64,000 nt of DNA, from contig JACFMR010000008.1 in assembly GCA_019455245.1 (NCBI GenBank), positions 61,668 to 125,667 on the forward strand. Direction: 5' to 3'. A program made the position numbers and the translations under genes. The DNA comes from Opitutaceae bacterium (GTDB lineage Bacteria > Verrucomicrobiota > Verrucomicrobiia > Opitutales > Opitutaceae). Positions 8,072-17,013 of this stretch are shown one piece after another; the first letter of the stretch is position 1; each line of letters begins with the position of its first letter. The notes beneath the pieces are model-generated. The model was not told where the DNA came from and ran no database searches. It was given only the letters and a program-made list of their open reading frames with translations.

Positions 8072-11000
8072 TCAGACGGCGGCCCGGCGGCGGTGCCAGC
8101 GATCGAGCAGGTCGTGGGCGGTGAGATACAGGGCCGGGATGAAAATGAGCGTGACCAGGGTGGAGGCCGCCAGGCCGCCGACCACCACGCGGGCCAACGC
8201 GGCCTGCATCTCGGCCCCCGCGCCGAGACCGAGCGACAGCGGAATCAGGCCGAGCACGGTGGTGAGGGTGGTCATGAGGATCGGGCGCAGGCGCCGCCGG
8301 CCGGCGCGGCGCACGGCCTCGGCGGGCGCGAGTCCCTCCTCGCGCCGCAGGAGGTTGGTGTAATCAACCAGCACGATGGCGTTGTTCACGACGATGCCGA
8401 TCAGCATGACCACGCCCATGAGGCTTTGCATGTTCACGGTGGTGCCGGTGATGAGCATGACAGGCACGACCCCGAGCACCGCCAGCGGCACGGAACAGAG
8501 CACTATGAGCGGGTCGAGGTAGCGTTCGAACTGCCCGGCCATGACCATGTAAACCAGCGCCAGGGCGATCAGGAGCGAGAGGCGGAAGTCGGCCGCGGCC
8601 TTCTGCTGCTCCTCATATTCGCCGCCGAAATAGATGGAGAGGCCGGGGGGCACGGCCAGGCCGGCCACGCGGGCGCGGATGTCGTCGATGGCCTCGCCCA
8701 TCGGGGTGCCGGCGGCGAGGTTGGCGGTGACGGTGGTGTAGCGCTGGCCGTCCACGCGTCTGATTTCCGGCGGCCCGAGGGCGCTGCGCGGATCGATGAC
8801 CGACGAGACGGGAATGATTTCACCGCCGGGGAGGCGCAGCGGGATGTTGTTGAGGCTCTGCGTGGTGCGGCGGTCCTCGGGCCGCAGGCGCACGATGATG
8901 GGAAACTCCTCGCCGCCGATGCGGAAGGAGCCGGCGCGACCGCCGCCGACGTTGGTCTGGATGACGTCCGCCACCTCGCGGACGGAAAGGCCGAGCTCGG
9001 CCAGCTTGTCGCGGTCGAGGTGCAGGTTGGTTTGCGGGCGGCCGCGGTTGTTGCCCACGCGCACGCCCTCCACGCCGGGCAGGCTCTCGATGGCGGTGCG
9101 GATGGTGTGGCCGAATTCCTCGGCGAGGGCGAGGTCGTGGCCGCGAATCTGCAGGGAGACATCTTCATTGCCGCCGCCGGAACGGAAGATGCGGCGCAGA
9201 ATCCAGAGGCCGGACTGTGCGCTCACGCGGATGTCGGCGCCGGGGATCTGGCCGTCCAGGGCCACACGCAACCGGTCGGCCAGCTCGGTGGTGCCGATGG
9301 GGCTTTCGGGCCGCATGGTGAGTTCGACCTCGGCCCGGCCTTCGCGGATGTCGGTGGAGAAATGCTGCACGGCATCGGGCGGCACGATGGTCCGCACCTT
9401 GGTCTCAAGTTCGGCCAGATAACGGTTGAGCACGGCGACGTTGGTGCCGTCGGCCATGAAGAGGTCGATGTCGATCTCATCGGCCTCGGAAGGCGGGGTC
9501 AGCTCCACCGGGATGAAGGGCACCACGGCAAACCCGAGGCCCACCAGCAGCAGGCAGATGGCGATGACCCGGCGGCGGTGTTGCACGGCGGATTCGAGCT
9601 GCCGGGCGTAGAACCGGTCGACGGCAGCAAAGGCGCGCTGCACCCGGCCGGGTTGCGCGTTATGATTTGTCGGGCGCTTGAGCAGGCGGCTGGCGAGCAT
9701 GGGCACGAGCGTGAGGGCGACGGCCAGCGAGCAGAGCAGGGCGAAGGCCACGACGAGCGCGAGCTGTTGGAAGAGCACGCCCGAGATCGTCTGCATGAAG
9801 ACCACCGGCAGAAAGATGACGATGGTGGTGAGGGTGGAGGCGATGATGGCCCCGCCGACTTCCTTGGTGCCGAGGCGGGCGGCGGTGATGGGGTCGCGGC
9901 CCTCCTCGCGCATGCGCGTGATGTTCTCCAGCACCACCACGGCGTTGTCCACCACGAGGCCGACCCCGAGGGCCAGACCGCCGAAGCTCATCTGGTTCAG
10001 CGTGAGGCCGTTGAAATAAAGCAGACCGAAGGTGGCGATGATCGAGATCGGGATGGAGACGGCGATGACGAAGGTGGAGGAGCCCCGGCGCAGAAACGCG
10101 TAGAGCACCACCACGGCCAGCAGGGCGCCGAAGACGGTGGATTGCTCGACGTTGTCGATCGACTGCTGGATGAAGGTGCTCTGGTCGGAGGAGACGAAGA
10201 GGTTGAGGTCATCGCGTTCGGCGTTGATGCGGTCGAGTTCGGCCCGGATGGCGGCGGCCACGGCCACGGTGTTGGCGCCGGATTGCTTCTGGACCCCGAG
10301 TCGCAGCATCGGCTTGCCGTCGATCTTGACCACGCGGTTGAGATCCTCGTAACCGAGCGACACGTCGGCCACATCGCCCACACGGATGGGCTTGCCCTCG
10401 AACTCGGCGACCACGGTGGCGCGAATTTGGTCGAGATCGGTGAACTCGCCGAGGGTGCGCACATACATCTGGTGCACGCCGAGCGCGACGTTGCCGCCGG
10501 GCAGGTTGACGTTGCCGGAGCGCAGCGCATTGCGGACATCCTCGGCGGAGAGCCGGCTGGCGTTGAGCCGGTCGCGGCGCAGCTCGACCTTCACCTCGCG
10601 CTGGATGCCGCCCCAGACGCCGATGGAGCCGACGCCCGTGATCTGATCGAAGCGCCGGGTGATGTCGCGCTCCAGGATGAGCGTCAATTCCTGCAGGTCC
10701 CAGACGTCGGAGCTGACCCCGACGATGACGATGGGCATGTCGTTGGCGTCGAATTTCCAGATGCTGGGGGGCTCCACTTCCTCGGGGAAAGTGCCGCGGA
10801 TGCGGTCGAGCGCGGCGCGGACGTCGTTGGCGGCCTCGTCGAGATTGGTGCCGCGGGCGAAATCGAGCGAGACCCAGCCGGAACCGAGCCGCGAACCGGA
10901 GCGGGTGCGCTCGACGCCCGGCACGCCGGCGAGGGCGTTTTCAAGCGGCTCGGTGATGGTCTGCTCGATCTCCTCGGGCCCAACGTTGGGGTAGGACACG

Positions 11001-11143
11001 TTGACGGAGAGCTGGGGAAACTCGAGCGGGGGCAACAGGTCGATGGGCAGATGCCGGAAACCGGCGATGCCCAGGGTGATGATGACCAGGAAGGTCATCA
11101 TCGTGGCGACAGGTCGCTTGATGGAGGTCTCGGTCAGCGGCAT
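8072..11143 (-). CDS. RND efflux transporter permease (HAE-type)
   Basis: A 1023-residue inner-membrane pump that exports substrates using proton influx, working with the adaptor encoded 22 bp upstream. It shows the duplicated RND layout: helix 1 (SIKRPVATMMTFLVIITL), a large periplasmic loop, a central helix bundle, a second loop and a C-terminal bundle. Helix 4 reads GVGLVVDNAVVVLENI, with Asp-Asn in place of the Asp-Asp of AcrB, as in many HAE-type pumps. The second half ends with GIVVNNAIVLVDYTNLLRRE. Substrate range cannot be inferred. No TolC-type channel lies beside it; the one at 27250 belongs to another operon but could serve both. Confidence 0.94.
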   Translation of the reverse strand: MPLTETSIKRPVATMMTFLVIITLGIAGFRHLPIDLLPPLEFPQLSVNVSYPNVGPEEIEQTITEPLENALAGVPGVERTRSGSRLGSGWVSLDFARGTNLDEAANDVRAALDRIRGTFPEEVEPPSIWKFDANDMPIVIVGVSSDVWDLQELTLILERDITRRFDQITGVGSIGVWGGIQREVKVELRRDRLNASRLSAEDVRNALRSGNVNLPGGNVALGVHQMYVRTLGEFTDLDQIRATVVAEFEGKPIRVGDVADVSLGYEDLNRVVKIDGKPMLRLGVQKQSGANTVAVAAAIRAELDRINAERDDLNLFVSSDQSTFIQQSIDNVEQSTVFGALLAVVVLYAFLRRGSSTFVIAVSIPISIIATFGLLYFNGLTLNQMSFGGLALGVGLVVDNAVVVLENITRMREEGRDPITAARLGTKEVGGAIIASTLTTIVIFLPVVFMQTISGVLFQQLALVVAFALLCSLAVALTLVPMLASRLLKRPTNHNAQPGRVQRAFAAVDRFYARQLESAVQHRRRVIAICLLLVGLGFAVVPFIPVELTPPSEADEIDIDLFMADGTNVAVLNRYLAELETKVRTIVPPDAVQHFSTDIREGRAEVELTMRPESPIGTTELADRLRVALDGQIPGADIRVSAQSGLWILRRIFRSGGGNEDVSLQIRGHDLALAEEFGHTIRTAIESLPGVEGVRVGNNRGRPQTNLHLDRDKLAELGLSVREVADVIQTNVGGGRAGSFRIGGEEFPIIVRLRPEDRRTTQSLNNIPLRLPGGEIIPVSSVIDPRSALGPPEIRRVDGQRYTTVTANLAAGTPMGEAIDDIRARVAGLAVPPGLSIYFGGEYEEQQKAAADFRLSLLIALALVYMVMAGQFERYLDPLIVLCSVPLAVLGVVPVMLITGTTVNMQSLMGVVMLIGIVVNNAIVLVDYTNLLRREEGLAPAEAVRRAGRRRLRPILMTTLTTVLGLIPLSLGLGAGAEMQAALARVVVGGLAASTLVTLIFIPALYLTAHDLLDRWHRRRAAV

Positions 11144-11165
11144 GGGCGCGAGGGGCTGCGGGCCT

Positions 11166-12419
11166 TCAGGGCGTGCGGGGTTCCGACCGGGGCCGGATGA
11201 TTTCCGCGAGGAGCGCCTCGCGCTGGAGGTTTTGCAGCGCCATCACGTGCTCCCAGGTGACCGGGCGGATGCGGGCGGTGCTGCGGCCGGTGGCGAGCAG
11301 GTTTTGACCAAGGGTGACGACCCAGGTGTCGGCCTCGATCTCGGCCACGGCAATTTCGGCCGCGCCGCGGGCCACCGCGGTGATGGGTTGAAATTTGACG
11401 GCCACGGCCGGGCTGAGTTCTTCGGCGGGGACATCTCCCGGCGGCTCGGTGGCAACATAGACGCCTTCGCGGCCGGTGTTGGGATCGGTGAACAGGGCGC
11501 TCGTCGGCACGAGCGTGGCCTGACGGCTTTGGCCGTAAAGAATGTCGACGGGCACGAACATGCCGGGTTGCAAGCGGCGGGCGGTGTTGACGAGTTCGAT
11601 CTCGGCCTCGGTGCTGCGGGTGATGCGGTTGAGAAACGGCGAGATGCGGGCGAGCGTGCCCTCGAGCGGAGGTTCGCGTCCGGCGGCGCCGTCGTGGTAA
11701 ACCAGCACGGGCTGCCCGGCCTCGATGTAGTTGAGCATCGCATCGGTGAGCACGATGCGCACGAACACGCGGTCGAGATTGCCGATGGTGAACAGGCGGG
11801 TGCCGGTGGTCACCTGCATGCCCACCTCGGCATCGCGCATGCCCACGACGCCGGCGACGGGGGCGCGGATGACGGTCTTGGTGAGCGCGTCCTGCCGCTC
11901 GGCCAGAGTGGCGGCGGCCTGTTCGACGCCGGCCAGGGCCAGTTGTACGTCGGCTTCGGAGGATTCGAGCTGGGCCTTGATGGTTTCCAACTCGACCTCG
12001 GTGACGAGGTTGCGGGTGCCGAGGGTGCGGATGCGTTTTTCCTGGGCGGCGATCTCGGCCTGCGCGGCGTGGGCCTGCCGCAGCCGCGCCTCGGCGATGC
12101 GCAGGCCGGCATCGGCCTGGCGCACCTGCTCGATGGCGGCGCGGTCCGACAAGCGCACCAACGGCTGGTTGGCCTCAACGGCCTGGCCGTTGTCCACGAG
12201 CACCTCGGCGATGCGGCCGGAGACTTCCGGATACAGGGCGACCTGGTTTTCCGCCCAGACGGTACCGCTCAGGCGTTCGACCAAGGGCAGTGAACCGGTG
12301 CGGGCCTGGGTGGCCTCAACCGGCGGGGCGATGGCGCCGGCGGCGGGCGCCGCGGCGGGTTTGCAGCCGGCGAGGCCTATGACGGCAAGGAGAAGAAAAA
12401 CGGGGAGTGATATGCGCAC
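11166..12419 (-). CDS. RND efflux periplasmic adaptor lipoprotein (MFP)
   Basis: A 417-residue membrane fusion protein linking the adjacent RND pump to an outer-membrane channel. It starts with a lipoprotein signal ending in the lipobox LAGC (Cys19). Then come the lipoyl half (LYPEVSGRIAEVLVDNGQAVEANQPLVRLSD), a helical hairpin (about 95-165), the second lipoyl half (VIRAPVAGVVGMRDAEVGMQV) and a beta-barrel domain. It lies directly upstream of the pump gene on the same strand with a 22-bp gap, so they form a two-gene operon. The 152 bp upstream to yedK contain no gene. Confidence 0.93.
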   Translation of the reverse strand: MRISLPVFLLLAVIGLAGCKPAAAPAAGAIAPPVEATQARTGSLPLVERLSGTVWAENQVALYPEVSGRIAEVLVDNGQAVEANQPLVRLSDRAAIEQVRQADAGLRIAEARLRQAHAAQAEIAAQEKRIRTLGTRNLVTEVELETIKAQLESSEADVQLALAGVEQAAATLAERQDALTKTVIRAPVAGVVGMRDAEVGMQVTTGTRLFTIGNLDRVFVRIVLTDAMLNYIEAGQPVLVYHDGAAGREPPLEGTLARISPFLNRITRSTEAEIELVNTARRLQPGMFVPVDILYGQSRQATLVPTSALFTDPNTGREGVYVATEPPGDVPAEELSPAVAVKFQPITAVARGAAEIAVAEIEADTWVVTLGQNLLATGRSTARIRPVTWEHVMALQNLQREALLAEIIRPRSEPRTP

Positions 12420-12571
12420 GGAAAAGGCAAAACAGGGTCAACACGGGGCGGCTCACCCGTGACCGAATGAGCCGACGAGGAGGACATGGGTAACACGATA
12501 TGTCGGTCATGCAACCCGCGGCGCAACCGGACGGTGGGATATTTCGTGACAGTTGTGCGCCAAGCGGCGCC

Positions 12572-13279
12572 TCACTCCAAGCCGAGCGGCAACTCGTCGC
12601 CGGAATCAGTGGCGGGCGCGAGGCATTCCGGGCCCTCGTGCCGGATGTTGTTCACGTAAGGTGAAAGCGGGACGGCGGTGACCAACGTGTCGGCCGCCGG
12701 CTGCAGCAGGTCGAGCAAGGCCTCGGGGCGGTCGCAGGCAGGATCGAGCCAGCGTGCGCTTTGCGCGGCGTCGAGCATGACCGGCATGCGATGGTGGATG
12801 GGCTGCATCACCGCATTGGGCCCGGTGGTCACGATGGCGCAGGTTTCGAGTTCGAGGCCGTTGGGTGAGCGCCAGCTCTCCCAAATGCCCGCGAGACAAA
12901 ACGGTCGCTGATCGCGTCGTTCAAACAGCCACGGTTCACGGCGGCGGCCGAGGCGTTTCCATTCGTAGAATCCGCTGGCCGGCAGCACGCAGCGGTGATG
13001 GCGAAACGCATCGCGAAACGACGGCTTGGTGGCGAGCGTTTCGGCGCGGGCGTTGATCAAGCCGGGGCCGGGTGCGGCGTCCTTGGTCCACGCCGGAATC
13101 AACCCCCACCGGAGTGCAACTGCTTCGTGTTCGCGCGTTTCACCGCGCGTACGCACCGCCGGAATGGCGGTGCCGGGCGCGATGTTGTAGCGGGAAAGAA
13201 ACTCCGCCGGTGCCGACACGCCCAGTCGTTCCATGATGTCGCGGTAAAACTGCTGGAGCAACAGGTAGCGGCAGCACAT
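12572..13279 (-). CDS. yedK: SOS response-associated peptidase / abasic-site crosslink protein (SRAP)
   Basis: A 235-residue SRAP/HMCES-family protein, which covalently traps abasic sites in single-stranded DNA through its Cys2 after Met removal. Conserved parts seen are MCCRY at the start, [14 protein letters not shown] (Asn), [23 protein letters not shown] (catalytic Glu), [14 protein letters not shown] and [10 protein letters not shown] (catalytic His). The usual start is MCGR; here residue 3 is Cys, giving two adjacent cysteines. It lies 3 bp after the HAD gene on the same strand, so the two are co-transcribed. An SOS promoter was not recognised. Confidence 0.94.
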   Translation of the reverse strand: MCCRYLLLQQFYRDIMERLGVSAPAEFLSRYNIAPGTAIPAVRTRGETREHEAVALRWGLIPAWTKDAAPGPGLINARAETLATKPSFRDAFRHHRCVLPASGFYEWKRLGRRREPWLFERRDQRPFCLAGIWESWRSPNGLELETCAIVTTGPNAVMQPIHHRMPVMLDAAQSARWLDPACDRPEALLDLLQPAADTLVTAVPLSPYVNNIRHEGPECLAPATDSGDELPLGLE

Positions 13280-13282
13280 GGG

Positions 13283-13978
13283 TCAGAGTCCGAGCAGTGA
13301 CGGAATCTCACGCACGGATTCGATCTGCACGAATCGGCCCGGTGCGTCCGGCATGCGGTCCACTTTCTCGGCGCCCCACGTCAGGTGGTAAGGCACGTGC
13401 GCGCCGTGGCCGCCGAGATCGAGCACGGGAATGATGTCGGACTTGAGCGAATTGCCGACCATCAGAAATTCGCGCGGATCGATGGCATGACGCGAGAACA
13501 GCGCGGCATAGGTGGCGGCATCTTTTTCGGCAACGATCTCCACGTGGGCGAAGTGCGCGGCGAGCCCGGACTTGTCGAGTTTGCGCTGCTGGTCGCGCAG
13601 GTCGCCTTTGGTGATGAGCAGCAGGCGGTGCGTGCCGCTGAGTAGATCGAGCGTTTCGGCCACGCCGTCGAGCAGTTCGACGGGATGCGCGAGCATGTCG
13701 CGACCGAGCGCGATGAGGATTTGGATTTCCTCGGCGCTGATCTTGCCGTCGGTCAGGGCGATGGCGGTCTCGATGGCCGAGAGGGTGAACCCTTTCACAC
13801 CGTAGCCGTAAAGTTCGAGATTGCGCATCTCGGTGGCGAAGAGCGTGCGGTCAACCGTCGCCGCGTCGTGATAGCGCGAAAGCAGCTCGCGGTAGCGCTC
13901 GTGCACGCGCTCGAAAATACTCTCGTTGTGCCAGAGGGTGTCATCGGCATCGAAGGCGATCACGCGCAGGTGCTGCAT
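13283..13978 (-). CDS. HAD-superfamily hydrolase
   Basis: A 231-residue haloacid-dehalogenase-fold phosphatase. Motif I is FDADDTLWHNE (nucleophile Asp and acid Asp), motif II LLLITKGDL, motif III the Lys in KLDKSGL or VEKDAAT, and motif IV MVGNSLKSDIIPVLD. The helical cap between motifs I and II places it in the group including pyrophosphatase- and glycerol phosphatase-like enzymes; substrate unknown. The ATG at 13978 (MQHLRVIAFDADDT) is taken, since an upstream start at 14050 adds an Arg/Gly-rich leader. It heads a transcript with yedK. An AT-rich promoter-like segment flanked by palindromes lies upstream at 14076-14181. Confidence 0.87.
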   Translation of the reverse strand: MQHLRVIAFDADDTLWHNESIFERVHERYRELLSRYHDAATVDRTLFATEMRNLELYGYGVKGFTLSAIETAIALTDGKISAEEIQILIALGRDMLAHPVELLDGVAETLDLLSGTHRLLLITKGDLRDQQRKLDKSGLAAHFAHVEIVAEKDAATYAALFSRHAIDPREFLMVGNSLKSDIIPVLDLGGHGAHVPYHLTWGAEKVDRMPDAPGRFVQIESVREIPSLLGL

Positions 13979-14075
13979 GCCCCCACGAAGTACGCACCCC
14001 CGTCCTTCCGCAAGCACCGCTGTGCCCGGCCGGCGCGCACCTCGCGTCAATCCACGCCCAGACCTCTCATATCTA

Positions 14076-14094
14076 TGTCACCTATTAAGTGACA
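14076..14094. repeat. Palindrome TGTCAC-N7-GTGACA, copy 1
   Basis: The 19-bp site TGTCACCTATTAAGTGACA is an almost perfect palindrome and is repeated exactly, same orientation, at 14163. It sits just downstream of a predicted minus-strand transcription start, the position of a repressor site. Its core resembles the 23-bp palindromes at 47.9-57.3 kb (TGTCAC.TA.TA.GTGACA). Confidence 0.7.
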
Positions 14095-14161
14095 AACGAT
14101 ATTTATAAAAACGTAACTAATCTTTTCTAAATAAGTTATGATAACGTGAAGTTTCTAATAG
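14095..14161 (-). promoter_or_regulatory. AT-rich promoter-like segment between two direct palindromes
   Basis: These 67 bp are strikingly AT-rich in GC-rich surroundings. Read on the minus strand they contain TTTAGA (14131-14126), an 18-bp spacer and TATAAA (14107-14102), a plausible promoter for the HAD-yedK pair whose first start codon is at 13978. The identical palindromes on both sides suggest regulation, but no regulator gene is adjacent. Confidence 0.45.
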
Positions 14162-14162
14162 A

Positions 14163-14181
14163 TGTCACCTATTAAGTGACA
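14163..14181. repeat. Palindrome TGTCAC-N7-GTGACA, copy 2
   Basis: Exact second copy of TGTCACCTATTAAGTGACA. It overlaps the 3' end of the radical SAM gene: the stop codon TAA (14174-14172) and the last codons for Asp-Val-Thr lie within it. Copies 1 and 2 start 87 bp apart. Confidence 0.7.
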
Positions 14182-15275
14182 TCGGGCCGTCGGTCGGTGG
14201 TGGGCGGCGAGGGGAAGAGGGAGAGTTGGATGCCGCCAGGGCGGCGGAAGTGGGCGGTGGAGAGGTCGAACGATTGGCGGTTCAGGCCGGCGCGGCGGAC
14301 GGCGGCGTGAAACAGGTCGTGGATCTGGGCGGCAAAGATGCCTTCGCCGCGCAGGCGCTTGCCCCAGTCGCTGACGTTGAGCTGACCGCCGCGCAAGTCG
14401 CGCACGCGGCTGAGCACGCGTTCCTTGCGGTGCGGGAAATGGGTTTCGAGCCAGGCGGTGAAAATCTGCTTCACGCTGTGCGGCAGGCGCAGGACGACGT
14501 AGCCGGCGCGGGTGGCGCCGGCCGACGCGGCGGCGGCGAGGATGGCGGGCAGCTCGTGATCGTTGAGGCCCGGGATGACGGGTGCGGTCATCACGCCGAC
14601 GGGGATGCCGGCGTCGGCGAGGAGGCGCACGGCGCGCAGGCGATGTTCGGGGCGGGCGGCGCGGGGTTCGAGTTTGCCGGCGAGGTCGGCATCGAGGCTG
14701 GTGATGCTGATGTAAACACAGGTGGCGGAGAAGCGCGCGAGCTCGGCCAGCACATCGAGGTCGCGGGTGACGAGGTGGTTCTTGGTCACGATCGAAACGG
14801 GGCTACGCAGCTCGGCGAAGACCTCGAGGCATTGCCGGGTGAGCCGGAAATGGCGTTCGGCGGGCTGGTAGCAGTCGGTGACGCCGCTCATGGCGACGCT
14901 CTGCGGCGTCCAACGCGGCGAGGTCAGTTCGCGACGCAACAGTGCAGCCGCGCGGAGTTTGACCATGATTTTGGTTTCAAAATCGAGGCCGCCGGAGAAG
15001 CCGAGATATTCGTGGTAGGGCCGCGCGTAGCAGTAGGCGCAGCCGTGCTCGCAGCCGCGGTAGGGGTTGAGCCCGACGGTGAACGGCAGGTCGGGGCTGT
15101 CGTTGCGCGTGAGGATGGATTCGCTGCCATCGATGAAAAACTGCGTGCGCGGATGCGGCCGTTCGTCGGGTGGGCAGTCGGGGTCGGGCTCGACGCGAAG
15201 ACGCTCGAAACGGTTGGGCGGGTTGAGGGCGGTGCCCCGGCCGGGCGGCGGGCCGGAGGATGGCGCGGACGACAT
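14172..15275 (-). CDS. SplB-like radical SAM protein (PA0069 family)
   Basis: A 367-residue radical S-adenosylmethionine enzyme. The cluster motif is GCEHGCAYCYARPYHEYLGF (CxxxCxxC near residues 75-82). Other family signatures are GLNPYRGCEHGC, the substrate-side TDCYQPAER, SIVTKNHLVTRDLD and ISITSLD. It belongs to the uncharacterised PA0069 group related to spore photoproduct lyase; the reaction is unknown, though DNA repair has been suggested from the relation. The last codons and stop lie in a palindromic repeat. It is transcribed divergently from fdhD. Confidence 0.87.
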   Translation of the reverse strand: MSSAPSSGPPPGRGTALNPPNRFERLRVEPDPDCPPDERPHPRTQFFIDGSESILTRNDSPDLPFTVGLNPYRGCEHGCAYCYARPYHEYLGFSGGLDFETKIMVKLRAAALLRRELTSPRWTPQSVAMSGVTDCYQPAERHFRLTRQCLEVFAELRSPVSIVTKNHLVTRDLDVLAELARFSATCVYISITSLDADLAGKLEPRAARPEHRLRAVRLLADAGIPVGVMTAPVIPGLNDHELPAILAAAASAGATRAGYVVLRLPHSVKQIFTAWLETHFPHRKERVLSRVRDLRGGQLNVSDWGKRLRGEGIFAAQIHDLFHAAVRRAGLNRQSFDLSTAHFRRPGGIQLSLFPSPPTTDRRPDVT

Positions 15276-15331
15276 GCGTTTACATTAACAATAAACGTGG
15301 CGGCGCCAGCGGGATTCGCTTTGCTGCGCGC

Positions 15332-16147
15332 ATGTCCCTGCAACACAGCACGCGCCCGGTCCGGATCGTCCGTTTCGACGGCGAAGCGGCGCCCAAGGCC
15401 GTGGACGATTCGGTGGCGGTCGAGGAGCCGTTGGAAATCCGCGTCGGAGGCCGCAGTGTGGCGGTGGTGATGCGCACGCCGGGGCATGACCGCGAGCTGG
15501 CGGCGGGGTTTCTGGTGACCGAGGGCATCCTGCAAAAACCGGAGCAGGTGCTCGACATGGTTTACTGCCGGGGCGATGACGCCACGCCCGAACCCAACGT
15601 GCTGGATGTGATCCTCGCGCCCGATGCCACGGTCGATCTGGAACGGTTGAGCCGCCATGTGTTCACCTCGTCGAGCTGCGGGATCTGCAGCAAGGCGAGC
15701 ATCGACGCGATCCGGCTGCAGTTTCCGGCCTTGGCCGGCAAGACTGCGCCGCACCGTGCCGTGCTGACCGCGTTGCCCGACCGTTTGCGCGCGGCGCAGG
15801 CGGCGTTTGCGCAGACGGGCGGTTTGCACGCGAGCGCGTTGTTCACGGCGGCGGGCGAACTGATGGAGGTGCGCGAGGACGTGGGCCGGCACAACGCCCT
15901 GGACAAGGTCATCGGCCGGGCCTTTCTCGACGGGCGGCTGCCGCTGGCGGACCACGTGCTGTTGGTGAGCGGGAGGGTATCCTTTGAGATCATGCAAAAG
16001 GCGCTGGCGGGCGGAATTCCCTGGGTGGTGGCGATCTCGGCACCGACGAGCGCGGCGGTGGAGTTTGCCGCGGCCAGCGGGCAGGGATTGGTCGGGTTTC
16101 TGCGCGGGGCGCGAATGAATGTTTACGCGGGCACCCTCGCGGATTGA
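15332..16147 (+). CDS. fdhD: Formate dehydrogenase accessory sulfurtransferase FdhD
   Basis: A 271-residue protein that passes sulfur from IscS to the molybdenum cofactor of formate dehydrogenase. The redox CxxC is in TSSSCGICSK (Cys116 and Cys119). Other signatures are EEPLEIRVGG, MRTPGHDRELAAGFLVTEGI, REDVGRHNALDKVIG (cofactor-binding) and SGRVSFEIMQKAL. The ATG at 15332 is preferred to an upstream frame running to 15260, which overlaps the divergent radical SAM gene start. No formate dehydrogenase is encoded in this window, so its client lies elsewhere. Confidence 0.95.
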   Translation: MSLQHSTRPVRIVRFDGEAAPKAVDDSVAVEEPLEIRVGGRSVAVVMRTPGHDRELAAGFLVTEGILQKPEQVLDMVYCRGDDATPEPNVLDVILAPDATVDLERLSRHVFTSSSCGICSKASIDAIRLQFPALAGKTAPHRAVLTALPDRLRAAQAAFAQTGGLHASALFTAAGELMEVREDVGRHNALDKVIGRAFLDGRLPLADHVLLVSGRVSFEIMQKALAGGIPWVVAISAPTSAAVEFAAASGQGLVGFLRGARMNVYAGTLAD

Positions 16148-16167
16148 TGCTGTCGCACTCTCTTCGC

Positions 16168-17007
16168 ATGAAACTTCGCGCCCTGCTTTGCCTGTTGCTT
16201 GTCCTGCCGCTTGCCGCCCAACCCAAGAGCGAGACGTTGGCCGAGCGCGGGCTGCGTCAGCTGGTCGAGCGCCAGCGCGCGCTGTTCGAACGCATGGAGC
16301 GCAACCGCGGCCACCTCGACGAGGCCAGTGCCCGGGCCCAGGTGGAGCAGATCACCTCGGGCTACGAGGCGCTGCTGCGTGACAATCCCGAGTTTGCGGC
16401 GGGTTACGCGGCCTACGGTTTTATGCTCCGGCGCATCGGCATGGACAAGGAATCGGCCGCGATGCTGCTGAAGGCCAACCAGCTCGATCCCGACATTCCG
16501 CTGGTGAAAAACCAGCTGGGCAATTTCCTGGCCGAACAGGGGCGGCCGTTGGAGGCGGTCAACTATTTCATCGCGGCCATCAAACTGGCGCCGGCGGAAC
16601 CGCTTTACCACTACCAGCTCGGCACGCTGCTTTATGAGGCGCGGGACGATTTTTTGAAATCCGGCGATTGGACGGCCGAAGCGTTGGAGAAGGCCATGCA
16701 CGAGGCGTTCCGGCAGGCCGCGGAACTGGCGCCCGACCGCATCGAGTTTACCTACCGCTACGCCGAGTCGTTCTACGACCTGCGCCAGCCCGACTGGGAG
16801 GCGGCGTTGGCGGCGTGGGGCAAACTGGAGGAGCAGGCCCGGTCGCCCGCGGAACAGCAGACCATGCGCCTGCACGCGGCCAACATCTTCATCAAGATGG
16901 GCCGGGCCGAACACGCGCGGCTGCTGCTTTCGACGATTACCGAGCCGCATCTCGAGGCGCAGAAGCAAAAGCTGGTTGCACAGCTCGACGCCGCGAACGA
17001 CAAGTAA
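16168..17007 (+). CDS. TPR-repeat protein with signal peptide
   Basis: A 279-residue exported helical-repeat protein. MKLRALLCLLLVLPLAAQP is a clear signal peptide. From about residue 60 several tetratricopeptide-like units follow, e.g. GYAAYGFMLRRIGMDKESAAMLLKANQLDP and LVKNQLGNFLAEQGRPLEAVNYFIAAIKLAP, then a less regular helical tail. Such proteins act as interaction scaffolds; no specific role is evident. An alternative ATG at 16147 overlaps the fdhD stop (TGATG) and adds seven residues; the choice rests on the signal peptide. The M50 protease gene begins 6 bp downstream. Confidence 0.8.
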   Translation: MKLRALLCLLLVLPLAAQPKSETLAERGLRQLVERQRALFERMERNRGHLDEASARAQVEQITSGYEALLRDNPEFAAGYAAYGFMLRRIGMDKESAAMLLKANQLDPDIPLVKNQLGNFLAEQGRPLEAVNYFIAAIKLAPAEPLYHYQLGTLLYEARDDFLKSGDWTAEALEKAMHEAFRQAAELAPDRIEFTYRYAESFYDLRQPDWEAALAAWGKLEEQARSPAEQQTMRLHAANIFIKMGRAEHARLLLSTITEPHLEAQKQKLVAQLDAANDK

Positions 17008-17013
17008 CGGCTT

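Noticed and set aside
7913..11200. Open frame of 1095 codons on the plus strand
   Set aside because: Exact shadow of the RND pump and adjacent permease; no domain, and the opposite strand has clear RND motifs.
14076..14181. Minimal CRISPR array (two repeats, one spacer)
   Set aside because: The repeats are 19-20 bp palindromes separated by a 67-bp AT-rich interval with a promoter pattern, and no cas gene is present.
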